DNA of 60,559 nt from Ferruginibacter sp. Lineage in GTDB: Bacteria > Bacteroidota > Bacteroidia > Chitinophagales > Chitinophagaceae. The notes under the pieces were generated by a model. That model was given only the letters and a program-made list of their open reading frames with translations, made no database searches and was not told the origin of the DNA. The stretch lies in NCBI GenBank assembly GCA_030655145.1, contig JAURWD010000083.1:1-60559 (forward strand), read 5' to 3'. Within the stretch, counting starts at the first letter, position 1, and each line of letters opens with the position of its first letter. The position numbers and the translations under genes were made by a program. Of this stretch, positions 39,246-47,881 are shown in pieces.

Positions 39246-40886
39246 TTATTTTTTCGAAGTATATGATTTGTCGAGAAAGCGATAACGGCCTTCATCGTTG
39301 GACTTTACCGATTTTGATTCAACATCTATAACCATCACATCGGGATTTTTATCACCTGCTTTCGCAGCTGGCCAAACCGGGAGTTTAGCACCGTTTGGAT
39401 CGCCGTTGATAATGAAGTTGGCAAAATAATTTTGCATGGTTTCCGACACTTTGTAATCTTCCGGCGTCCAGGCAAAGTCTTTTACCAGGTGCAGGTTACC
39501 CATGCAGTATTCAATTTCGCAGGCATGCGGCGCACCGATCGCTTCAGGTGCTTTTGGAGCTTTCGCGTCTTTTTTAAGTGTGCCGCCGGCAAGACCCGCT
39601 GTGAGTTGTTGATTGGCCAATGGCGGACGAAGCTTGCTATAGAGGTAGCGATACACAGGTTTTGAACTATTCGCCAACTGAAGGTCGGCCCACTTCCAGG
39701 TGCTGTACGCGATAAAGCGGTCAGAGGCCAGCGCCGTAGCTGAGTATTCAATTTGTTTAGCGGAATCACCTGGGTATAATTTCAATACTTCCTCGTGGTC
39801 GTTCGGATATTCTTTTTTGAGACGGGTGACGTAATTTTCTTTGGTATATGGTGGCATGCCGTACATAAACGCCGCACCTGGAATTTCAGCTGAGTTCCAG
39901 CCTACTAATACCGGAACCATTGCCTGTTGTTTTGCAGCAAATACTTCTGGTAGAGAAGACTTTAAAAAATAGCCATCGATCACCACAGGGAAGCCAAACC
40001 GTTTTGATTCAGCGTATATTTCAAACAGGTCACGCGTGCTGAGTTTGCGCAATTCGGCCAGGGTGGAATAGCCTGCTTTCTTTGCAAACTCGAGTCCCAC
40101 CTTTTCAGCAGAATCTAATTTGATCGGTGCCAGGGTTGGGTAAATACCTGCACCGCTTTCGCCGATAGCGCCCGCGATCAGGTCTTTTGACAAAGGTGAA
40201 GCCATCTGGTAGCTTACAGAGATTGATCCGGCTGATTCACCTGCAATGGTCACACGTTTCGGGTCTCCACCAAAGGCAGCAATGTTTTTCTGCACCCACT
40301 TTAATGCAGCCTGCTGGTCGAGTAATCCATAATTACCGGATGCTTTGTACGGCGCTTCTGCACTTAACTCAGGATGAGCCAGAAAGCCAAATACACCCAG
40401 GCGGTAATTCACCGTTACAGCCACCATTCCCTTCGCCGCCATGCTTTCTCCATCATATCTTGGTTCCGCTCCGTCTCCTGCTACAAAACCACCTCCATAA
40501 AAATAAACCAGCACCGGAAGGTTTTTTGTGGTGCGTTTCGCCGGCGTCCATACATTCAAGTACAAACAGTCTTCACTCAAACCCTCGGAGCGACTGCCCA
40601 TATCACCGAATACAATTCCCTGGACGGCACGCGGGCCAAATTTTTTCGTGTTTTTAACTCCCTGCCAATTAGCGAGCGGCTGTGGCGCCTTCCAGCGAAG
40701 CGGGCCAACTGGTGGCTTTGCAAAAGGAACACCGAGGTACAACTGCATACCGGTTTTAGTGTCATACCTGCCTTCGATAACGCCGTTTTCCACGGTCGTT
40801 TGAACAGGCAGGTAGTTATCAGTTTGGGAGAAAGCAGTAAGTACCATTAAAGCACTCACCCAGGTGGTAAAAAGTAATTTAGTCAT
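39246..40886 (-). CDS. Type B carboxylesterase, exported
   Basis: VTIAGESAGSISVSY nucleophile elbow, LPVLVYFYGGGFVAGDG oxyanion region, EDCLYLNVW. Confidence 0.95.
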   Translation of the reverse strand: MTKLLFTTWVSALMVLTAFSQTDNYLPVQTTVENGVIEGRYDTKTGMQLYLGVPFAKPPVGPLRWKAPQPLANWQGVKNTKKFGPRAVQGIVFGDMGSRSEGLSEDCLYLNVWTPAKRTTKNLPVLVYFYGGGFVAGDGAEPRYDGESMAAKGMVAVTVNYRLGVFGFLAHPELSAEAPYKASGNYGLLDQQAALKWVQKNIAAFGGDPKRVTIAGESAGSISVSYQMASPLSKDLIAGAIGESGAGIYPTLAPIKLDSAEKVGLEFAKKAGYSTLAELRKLSTRDLFEIYAESKRFGFPVVIDGYFLKSSLPEVFAAKQQAMVPVLVGWNSAEIPGAAFMYGMPPYTKENYVTRLKKEYPNDHEEVLKLYPGDSAKQIEYSATALASDRFIAYSTWKWADLQLANSSKPVYRYLYSKLRPPLANQQLTAGLAGGTLKKDAKAPKAPEAIGAPHACEIEYCMGNLHLVKDFAWTPEDYKVSETMQNYFANFIINGDPNGAKLPVWPAAKAGDKNPDVMVIDVESKSVKSNDEGRYRFLDKSYTSKK

Positions 40887-40906
40887 ACAGGAAGTTGATT
40901 GAGGAG

Positions 40907-40933
40907 ATTATTGTCTCTTTGTGAGACAATAAT
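40907..40933. promoter_or_regulatory. Perfect inverted repeat, putative operator between esterase and NrtR-like regulator
   Basis: ATTATTGTCTC-TTTGT-GAGACAATAAT, 11-bp perfect arms and 5-bp spacer. Confidence 0.8.
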
Positions 40934-40978
40934 AATCCTTTTTTTAAAATTTAACCTATTATTGTTCAAAATACTTTG

Positions 40979-41701
40979 ATGGCGAAACAAAAAGTTAGCC
41001 CGGTTTCGGTGGATGGAGCGGGGTTTTTGACACATGTCGCGTATGACTCGGTGGTGTTCGGCTTTTCGGAAGGGCAGCTTAAGATCTTGTTGATGGAATA
41101 CCATAACACAGGCTTGATCGCCTTGCCGGGCGGATTTATCAGAACGGACGAAGACCTGGACGAAGCGGTGAGACTCGGGCTGGAAGACCGGACCGGAATC
41201 ACTAATATATACCTGGAGCAGTTTCACACTTTTGGCAATAAGAGCCGGCACAAGCCAGAAATACTTCAAAAGATCCTCGAGGCAAATGGGATCCATGCAC
41301 CCAAAGAACACTGGATGTTGCAGCGCTTTATTTCCGTGGCTTATTATGCGTTGGTTGATATCAGCACGGTCTCACTCCAACCAGATGCATTATCGGATTC
41401 GTGTACCTGGTACGAGATCAATCGCCTCCCAAAGCTCATCCTTGATCACGCGACCGTTATTGAAAAAGCCCTCAAGACTTTACGCTTTAACCTGGATAAT
41501 AAGATAAAAGACAGCAACCTCCTGCCTGAAAAATTCACGATGAAAGACTTGCAAAAAGTCTATGAAGCCATCCTGGGCGAAGAGCTGCGGCGCACGAGTT
41601 TCCAAAGAAAAATGCTTGCAGGAAGAATTTTAAAACGCCACGACAAATTATATTCGGGTGAAGCCCACAAAGCTCCGTTCATCTACAGTTTTCACAAATA
41701 G
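40979..41701 (+). CDS. NrtR/AraR-type transcriptional regulator (Nudix-like domain plus winged helix)
   Basis: Nudix-fold N-terminus (VVFGFSEGQLKILLMEYHNTGLIALPGGFIRTDEDLDEAVRLGLEDRTGI) plus C-terminal KFTMKDLQKVYEAILGEELRRTSFQRKMLAGRILKRHDKLYSGEAHKAPFIYSF. Confidence 0.88.
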   Translation: MAKQKVSPVSVDGAGFLTHVAYDSVVFGFSEGQLKILLMEYHNTGLIALPGGFIRTDEDLDEAVRLGLEDRTGITNIYLEQFHTFGNKSRHKPEILQKILEANGIHAPKEHWMLQRFISVAYYALVDISTVSLQPDALSDSCTWYEINRLPKLILDHATVIEKALKTLRFNLDNKIKDSNLLPEKFTMKDLQKVYEAILGEELRRTSFQRKMLAGRILKRHDKLYSGEAHKAPFIYSFHK

Positions 41702-41965
41702 GCAGCTTTGTGTGTTGCTTTTTTTAAGAGCGGAGCGATCACAACATTTTATTCCCCTCACTTACGACCGCATGGATCAATTATCTGCGGCCACCAAAAA
41801 GAAACGGTTTCATCTCATCACAGGTTGTGCATTCGAATCCACAAATATTCATTCGGGGTTAAGCAGGCGACCTATTCCTGTTTATCAAATAATTGAAGGC
41901 ATACACGCAGCAATCAACAAAATCGCAAGGGCATATTATTTGACACTGCTAGAGAAAACAATTCT

Positions 41966-42292
41966 ATGGCAACAACAAAAAAAGCAGCGCCTAAAAAAGC
42001 CGCTGCTCCGAAGAAAAAATCAGCAGCAAAAAAAGCGGCACCGAAAAAAGCCGCAGCAAAAAAAGCCGCACCCAAAAAAGCATCGGCCAAAAAAACTGCA
42101 ACAAAGAAATCAGCTCCAAAGAAAGCCGCAAAAAAATCGGGCGGTAAAAAGAACAAGCTAGGCGTTAAAAATTCTTTAGTGAATAACATCAATGCACGGA
42201 AAAAAAAGGGCGCTTCCCGGCCAAAGAAGAAATCGACGGTATCAAAAGAGAGTTACAACAAAATGGAAAATAACTGGGACGATAAAAAATAG
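41966..42292 (+). CDS. Histone H1-like Lys/Ala/Pro-repeat DNA-binding protein
   Basis: MATTKKAAPKKAAAPKKKSAAKKAAPKKAAAKKAAPKKASAKK... repeats; distinct C-terminal tail NSLVNNINARKKKGASRPKKKSTVSKESYNKM. Confidence 0.8.
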   Translation: MATTKKAAPKKAAAPKKKSAAKKAAPKKAAAKKAAPKKASAKKTATKKSAPKKAAKKSGGKKNKLGVKNSLVNNINARKKKGASRPKKKSTVSKESYNKMENNWDDKK

Positions 42293-42533
42293 CGCCGCAA
42301 ATTCAGCATAGACAAACATTTATTATCAGCAGGGATTTCTTCCCTACCGCCCGCGCATGTCATTAAGTCTTTGGGGCTGCAGCAATAATGATTCAAACCG
42401 CTGTTGTTGCATATCGAATAGGGTTATCGATCCTTATAAATTGAAAACTTAACATTTCTGATTTTCATATCGTGTGTGTTAACGTGGGACTGGCAAATTT
42501 TTTGTTCTTACCTGCGCAACTAAATAGTAACCC

Positions 42534-43088
42534 ATGTATCTCAGAACAATTGCCAGGAAGGCATCGATCTCATTAGCTGTTACCGTGTTTTTTTCTTTCG
42601 CCGCAACAGCCCAGCATGCAAAAGACGAGCGTGTTATTAATGATTCAAAACGCGCTAAAGAAGAATTTGTGCAAACTGATCCTTTGATGAAAAGTCTCTT
42701 CGATAACTCTTACGGATACGTGCTTTTTCCTAATGTTGGAAAGGGTGCCATCGGCATTGGCGGAGCGATCGGGAATGGAATCGTTTTTGAAAAAGGTCAA
42801 ATGATTGGTGCCGCAAAACTGAAGCAACTCAGTGTCGGTTTCCAACTGGGTGGACAGGCATATCGCCAGGTGATATTTTTTGAAGATGAGGCGGCGTTGC
42901 AACGTTTTAAAGAAAATAATTTTGAGTTCGCTGCACAGGCTTCAGCCGTTGCCGTTACAAAAGGCGCCTCTGCCAATATCAAGTACCGGGATGGCGTGAT
43001 GGTGTTCAGCCAGCAAAAAGGCGGGCTTATGTATGAAGCATCGATCGGGGGACAAAAATTTGACTACGCTTCTTTCTCAGAAGAATAA
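42534..43088 (+). CDS. SYLF (YSC84-like) lipid-binding domain protein, exported
   Basis: GYVLFPNVGKGAIGIGGAIGNGIVFEKGQMIGAAKLKQLSVGFQLGGQAYRQVIFF. Confidence 0.92.
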   Translation: MYLRTIARKASISLAVTVFFSFAATAQHAKDERVINDSKRAKEEFVQTDPLMKSLFDNSYGYVLFPNVGKGAIGIGGAIGNGIVFEKGQMIGAAKLKQLSVGFQLGGQAYRQVIFFEDEAALQRFKENNFEFAAQASAVAVTKGASANIKYRDGVMVFSQQKGGLMYEASIGGQKFDYASFSEE

Positions 43089-43105
43089 GACAAGCCTAAC
43101 GCTGA

Positions 43106-44944
43106 TCACATATCGAACTCCCACACGGTGCGATAACTGCCGTGTTTTTCAACGTAGCTCAGAAAGGAATTATAAAAAGCGTCACCCCCAATGGTGGCGC
43201 TATCTCCTATAACAAACAGGCGTTCTTTTGCCCGCGTAATGGCCACGTTCATGCGCCGGTAATCTTTTAAAAAGCCGATCTCTCCATCATCATTGCTTCT
43301 AACCAGCGAAAGAATGACCGTCTCCTGTTCCTGTCCCTGGAAACTATCGATCGTGCTAATGCGCAATGTTGGAGGTAGAGTTTCTTTTGCAAGAGCAACC
43401 TGGCCCGCATATGGCGAAATAAAGGCAGAAGCTGATGGAGTAATGGCGTCGGTCTCCAATAATTTTCCCGCGATCCGCAACTCGCCTTCATTTTGCAAAC
43501 TGGAGCCGTCACGCCCACGTTCCTCATTATATCCTGATCCGGCGGTATCCACGAAGTGAATGTGGATGCCGGTATTGGCGAGGTGCGGAGCTGTGAGTAA
43601 CAATGCATTGTAAAAATAATTGCTGCTGAACCCAGCGATCATTTCCCGCATGCGGTATTGGGTATCCAGGAGGAATGTACGCGGAACGGTTCCAATGGCC
43701 AACTCTAGTATGGATCGGTTGAGACCGAGTTTCGCCGCCTCGTTGCTCAAAACGGTCGGTGGCAGTTGGAGATGATCACCCGCCAGCACATACTTATCTG
43801 CAAGCGGAAAAATGCACCAGGCCAGGGGTTCTATACATTGACCGGCTTCGTCAATCACCAGGGTGGCGAACTTATACCTGTTTAATTTGGCATCGTACAA
43901 ACCAATGGGTGTGCCTGCAATTACCTGCGCATCGGTATATAATTTCTCTTCGTTGTAAGCTTGTATTTTCTTGATTTCGTCCCTGATATTTTTTACTTCT
44001 TTGAAGAGCAGGTTTCTTTGTTCCCGCTCTGCTTTACCAAAGCTTCGTTTGTATTTTACGGCCATCTTACGAAACTGTTCCGCCCGGATCTTGAGTTCCT
44101 TTATTACCTTTTGTTGTTTGCTGTTTGCCAGCTGCCCTTCAGGCGTATGTTGAAAAATAGCTTCGTCTACCTTACTGGCATTTCCGACGCGAAGTACGTT
44201 TAAACCACGACGAATCAGTCCCTTCGTAATATTATCGACGGCCGTATTACTCGCTGCTGACACCAGCACTTTTTCGCCCATGCCAACCAACTGTGCCACC
44301 GCTTCGATCAAGGTGGTTGTTTTGCCGGTGCCTGGTGGGCCATGAATGATCCTGACGCTTTCATTCTCCGTAATGGCCGTAACTGCTGCCTGCTGGCTGG
44401 CATTTAGTTGCTTGTTCGTGAAAACAAGTGGTGCTTCCCGCGCTGCCTGGTCCTCGAAGTTTATTTGTCCGTCTCCATGCAATTGCTGGAACAGGCTGTA
44501 CATCTCCTTCCTGTTTTGCAGGTCCTTCAACACCGTCTTCATGATGGTAGTCGTTCGCTGGTCGGGCGCCAGTTTAATGCCCACACCGTTGTCTTCGATC
44601 CAATCCGGGAAATCGGGTGCAAACAGGCGAAACTCACCCGACCGTCCTTCCAGGCTGAGCAAGACGCCTTTAACCGGCGGCTCACCACTTATAAAGCATT
44701 CAATGGCTGAACCGTCTCTAAAAAGATTTGTTTCGGTCGGAAAATTTAGCCGGAAACTGATCTCGGGGTAATCCGCATAACCAAAATTTCGCCTGGTAAC
44801 CACCAGGGGATGGAGGGCAAGTCCCTCGGCCTTTAGCGCCTTCAGGGTATGTTGCTGATCGAGACTATAGCGGTTAACCTGTTCTTCTTCTTCAAGATCG
44901 ATACATCGTAAAAGTGTTGCCAGGTGCGGATCGGTGACTGCCAT
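43106..44944 (-). CDS. SF1B (UPF1/IGHMBP2-like) AAA superfamily DNA/RNA helicase
   Basis: GPPGTGKTTTLIEAV Walker A, LVIDEAGQCIEP, AGDHLQLPPTV, STIDSFQGQEQETVILSLVRSN, RRMNVAITRAKERLFVIGD. Confidence 0.94.
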   Translation of the reverse strand: MAVTDPHLATLLRCIDLEEEEQVNRYSLDQQHTLKALKAEGLALHPLVVTRRNFGYADYPEISFRLNFPTETNLFRDGSAIECFISGEPPVKGVLLSLEGRSGEFRLFAPDFPDWIEDNGVGIKLAPDQRTTTIMKTVLKDLQNRKEMYSLFQQLHGDGQINFEDQAAREAPLVFTNKQLNASQQAAVTAITENESVRIIHGPPGTGKTTTLIEAVAQLVGMGEKVLVSAASNTAVDNITKGLIRRGLNVLRVGNASKVDEAIFQHTPEGQLANSKQQKVIKELKIRAEQFRKMAVKYKRSFGKAEREQRNLLFKEVKNIRDEIKKIQAYNEEKLYTDAQVIAGTPIGLYDAKLNRYKFATLVIDEAGQCIEPLAWCIFPLADKYVLAGDHLQLPPTVLSNEAAKLGLNRSILELAIGTVPRTFLLDTQYRMREMIAGFSSNYFYNALLLTAPHLANTGIHIHFVDTAGSGYNEERGRDGSSLQNEGELRIAGKLLETDAITPSASAFISPYAGQVALAKETLPPTLRISTIDSFQGQEQETVILSLVRSNDDGEIGFLKDYRRMNVAITRAKERLFVIGDSATIGGDAFYNSFLSYVEKHGSYRTVWEFDM

Positions 44945-45036
44945 GCGGTGAAAGTACAAATGAGAAAAGGATTAAAAAAATCAGGGGAGGACGCATTGAC
45001 TTAGAAAAGTCCAGTCGTATTTAAGCGATAAAAAAA

Positions 45037-45054
45037 GGCAGGAAATTTCCTGCC
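45037..45054 (-). terminator. Terminator of HAD-like gene
   Basis: GGCAGGAAATTTCCTGCC preceded by A run on the + strand. Confidence 0.7.
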
Positions 45055-45089
45055 GTCAATGATTTGGTTGATCTGAGTAACATGGAGGT

Positions 45090-47153
45090 CTACTCGAGAT
45101 TGAAAATTCTTTTTACATATGTTTTGGTTTCGCGAAAAACGCGGCCGAATTCACTTCTACCTTTAACCCTCATGTGGCCGGCGAACGTAAAAAAGTAAAG
45201 CGGGAACACTCTCCAGTCTCTTTTTGCCCAGGCTCCGGCTCCCCATACCCCGAGAACGCCTGCATTTCCTACCAAAATAAATTTTCCAAAAGTGAGCGCT
45301 TCCCTGACTGTTCGTGCATTTACTGGTGTTTTCGGAGCCAGTATTGTCGAGTTCTTTCCAAATTGATCATGAATAAACGGAATGCTACCCCAAACTTCGG
45401 CATCATCCCTGGAAGGGCTTTCAACAAAAACTTTAAGCAGGTTATAGGCTGGGTTCCGCAGGTTATAAAATTTCATCGAACTCATGATATCGAGCGGCAA
45501 TAGATCACAAAACCGGTCCATGATGACGAAATATTTATTGCGGCCCCATTTGTCAAGTTCTTCTTCGCCAACCTGGTTAAAGAGCGCCACAATTTTATTA
45601 CCCTGTCTTTCAAATCCTAAAACCGATCCATGTGGTGCAAAGCAAAAGCTTTCGATGATCACCGGTAACCCGTTGATCGATTTATAAGTGAGATCCAGGC
45701 CATGGATAAATGTACTGATGCGGTGTTGGTCGTGCAGGTAAATATTCGGCAACAAACCGAAATAAAACCAATGCAGATTTTGCGATTTTTCCTCGCCCAG
45801 GATCCGTTCGAAGGAAATGCGGGTTCTACCGGCCCAGCCAATTTCCACCATACCTGTTTTTAAATTGAAGTCAATTCCTTCCTGGTCGAGGTAGGCCAGC
45901 AGGAGCTCTCTTTTTTCCCTGGCGATGTTCAAAATATGTTCTTTTAAAACCGTGTTGGTTTCAATAAGGTTCCTGATTTTTGACTGCACGTCCGCGGTTA
46001 CTTCCTGGTCGGGTGAAGAAAACAGTGAGCGCACTTCCGGGGCTATTTCATTGATCTCTTCCCAGCTCATACTCACACGCTTAAAGATCGATTCTACCGA
46101 AGCGCCTTTAAAATTTTCCAATATCCAACTAAAGGAAACTTCGTCAAATTCGTGCAGGCCCGGCGTATGCCACGACTGTCGGCTTCCGTACATGTAAAAC
46201 GCCTGGATGTCAAAGCCCATTGCCTTACTGAGCCTGTTGCAGATCAGGTACGGAACATATCCATCCCTGGCCACAAAACACAACTGTTTAAGCCCCCTGA
46301 CCTTTGCTTCTTTTAAGATCCAAAGTACATAGGTCACCAACGTGGGCGCAACCACATCACCGATGATTCTTGCCATACCGGCAGTATGGCCGGATAAGTG
46401 AGCGTAATTTAATCTCAACAAACGGCCGGTGCCTGCCAACAGCCCGGCTAATCCGTCTGTTTCTTCACGATGCGCTTCCAGGATCACTTCGTAGTTAGTG
46501 GGATTGGCGCGGGGCAGTAAAACTCCTTTCAAACCAGCTTTTAAAGCACCTTTATAATCAATGTATTCATCATTACCGTGATGACGGATATCCGCGGCTT
46601 TTACTCCCGGATTCAATTCCATCAACTTATGAAAAAGTCGCCCGGTATCTTTAGATGCACCATGTTCGGCAGAAACCAATAACTGGTCGCCTTCGCGAAT
46701 AAAATTAGCATCTGAGAGGAAGGTCCGTATAACATCGGTGCTCCAGTACATGTCGGAAACAAATGCCACCTTATGTCCTGAGATCCTTTCCTTATCAACC
46801 ATTTCAGCGGCTCCGGGGATGGGTACCAGCATCTTGCGTTCCCATTCGATTTCAAGGGCACGCAGGCGTTGACCGGTTTCGGGAGTGGTTACGAGCAATT
46901 TTGCGAGAAAATCAAAAATCCGGCGGTCGTCAGTTTGCCAGTCGGGTTGCCCGGTGCGGGTAACGGTTTCGGCCTCTCTTCTGAGTTTCACGTAAGTTTC
47001 CGCAGAACAATGGATCAGGCCTTCTTCGATGGCACTGATTGCACAGAAATAAAAAACGGAGTGAGGTGAAGTAACGCGGCGGGTAAGCAGCGTATCAAAA
47101 ACGTCAAAGCTCACAAGTTTTGTGGCAAGGGTAGCATTGGTAGTGTGGCTCAT
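45090..47153 (-). CDS. HAD-superfamily hydrolase-like protein of the large (COG5610-like) type
   Basis: FDVFDTLLTRRV motif I, VAFVSDMYWSTDVI, HHGNDEYIDYKGALKAGLKGVLL; long C-terminal extension. Confidence 0.8.
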   Translation of the reverse strand: MSHTTNATLATKLVSFDVFDTLLTRRVTSPHSVFYFCAISAIEEGLIHCSAETYVKLRREAETVTRTGQPDWQTDDRRIFDFLAKLLVTTPETGQRLRALEIEWERKMLVPIPGAAEMVDKERISGHKVAFVSDMYWSTDVIRTFLSDANFIREGDQLLVSAEHGASKDTGRLFHKLMELNPGVKAADIRHHGNDEYIDYKGALKAGLKGVLLPRANPTNYEVILEAHREETDGLAGLLAGTGRLLRLNYAHLSGHTAGMARIIGDVVAPTLVTYVLWILKEAKVRGLKQLCFVARDGYVPYLICNRLSKAMGFDIQAFYMYGSRQSWHTPGLHEFDEVSFSWILENFKGASVESIFKRVSMSWEEINEIAPEVRSLFSSPDQEVTADVQSKIRNLIETNTVLKEHILNIAREKRELLLAYLDQEGIDFNLKTGMVEIGWAGRTRISFERILGEEKSQNLHWFYFGLLPNIYLHDQHRISTFIHGLDLTYKSINGLPVIIESFCFAPHGSVLGFERQGNKIVALFNQVGEEELDKWGRNKYFVIMDRFCDLLPLDIMSSMKFYNLRNPAYNLLKVFVESPSRDDAEVWGSIPFIHDQFGKNSTILAPKTPVNARTVREALTFGKFILVGNAGVLGVWGAGAWAKRDWRVFPLYFFTFAGHMRVKGRSEFGRVFRETKTYVKRIFNLE

Positions 47154-47422
47154 GGTACTAGGTACTGTTAAGTTTCTTGTGTTGGCGTCTGGTGAGATCG
47201 CCTCATAATTTAGTTTCGAGGTTTTTATTGGCTGGAAAAAATCCTTAATCCGGTGTTGGGGTGTCCGGATGTCGAGGTGTTCGTATAGAAACGAATCTAA
47301 GGTAAAAATAGGGTTTTAAAATTTGCCGGAAAAAAAATCAATAAGATTTTGCCGTTACGACTACTAATTAAAGCCTTGGGACCTAAAAGATCCAACAACA
47401 GTCAATGGTTCTTAAAAAAACT

Positions 47423-47464
47423 AAGCCAGGACCGCTTGCGCAATGCAGCAAGTGGTCCTGGCTT
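47423..47464. terminator. Large hairpin, probable terminator of cytochrome gene
   Basis: AAGCCAGGACCGCTTGC / GCAAGTGGTCCTGGCTT, 17-bp stem with one G-U, 8-nt loop. Confidence 0.75.
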
Positions 47465-47493
47465 CTTTATGTTAGTCGATAAATGCGCGTAAA

Positions 47494-47835
47494 TTATTCC
47501 GCGGCTCCTTCTGCCTGCCATTTTTTTAGCAAGGCGATCTCGGCTTCTGGTAATGGGTCATGCTTCATTGGCATGTAGCCTTTCTCGGTAGGTGCCAGTT
47601 GCACTCTCCTTATAATGTCATCAATATTTGTTTTTACCGCAGTGTAAGTATCCAGGGCCAGTTTTTTTCCACCAGCCGCCGGGATGTGACACGGTGTACA
47701 TTTAGCCTGCATGATACTGTTTACGCTGGTTGCGTAAGAGGTTTTAGCAACAGTTGCAGTAGGTGAACTTTTTCTTGAGCACGAGATAACAATAATGGAG
47801 GTGACAAGAAAGCAAAAAACAGCTAGAAATTTCAT
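47494..47835 (-). CDS. Mono-haem c-type cytochrome-like lipoprotein
   Basis: CTPCH (CxxCH) haem motif; lipoprotein leader VTSIIVISCSRKSSP; downstream Met in YMPMKHDPLPEAEIALLKKWQAEGA. Confidence 0.82.
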   Translation of the reverse strand: MKFLAVFCFLVTSIIVISCSRKSSPTATVAKTSYATSVNSIMQAKCTPCHIPAAGGKKLALDTYTAVKTNIDDIIRRVQLAPTEKGYMPMKHDPLPEAEIALLKKWQAEGAAE

Positions 47836-47881
47836 ATTGTGTTAAGGTTTAAGTGATGACGCGTTGATGGTAAATGGTGTA

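Noticed and set aside
41658-42161. 167-aa plus ORF ending in QQQKKQRLKKPLLRRKNQQQKKRH
   Set aside because: Out-of-frame reading of the AAAAAAGC repeats in the histone-like gene and the preceding spacer
41914-42192. AAFFGADFF repeat ORF on the minus strand
   Set aside because: Antisense translation of the KKAAP repeats
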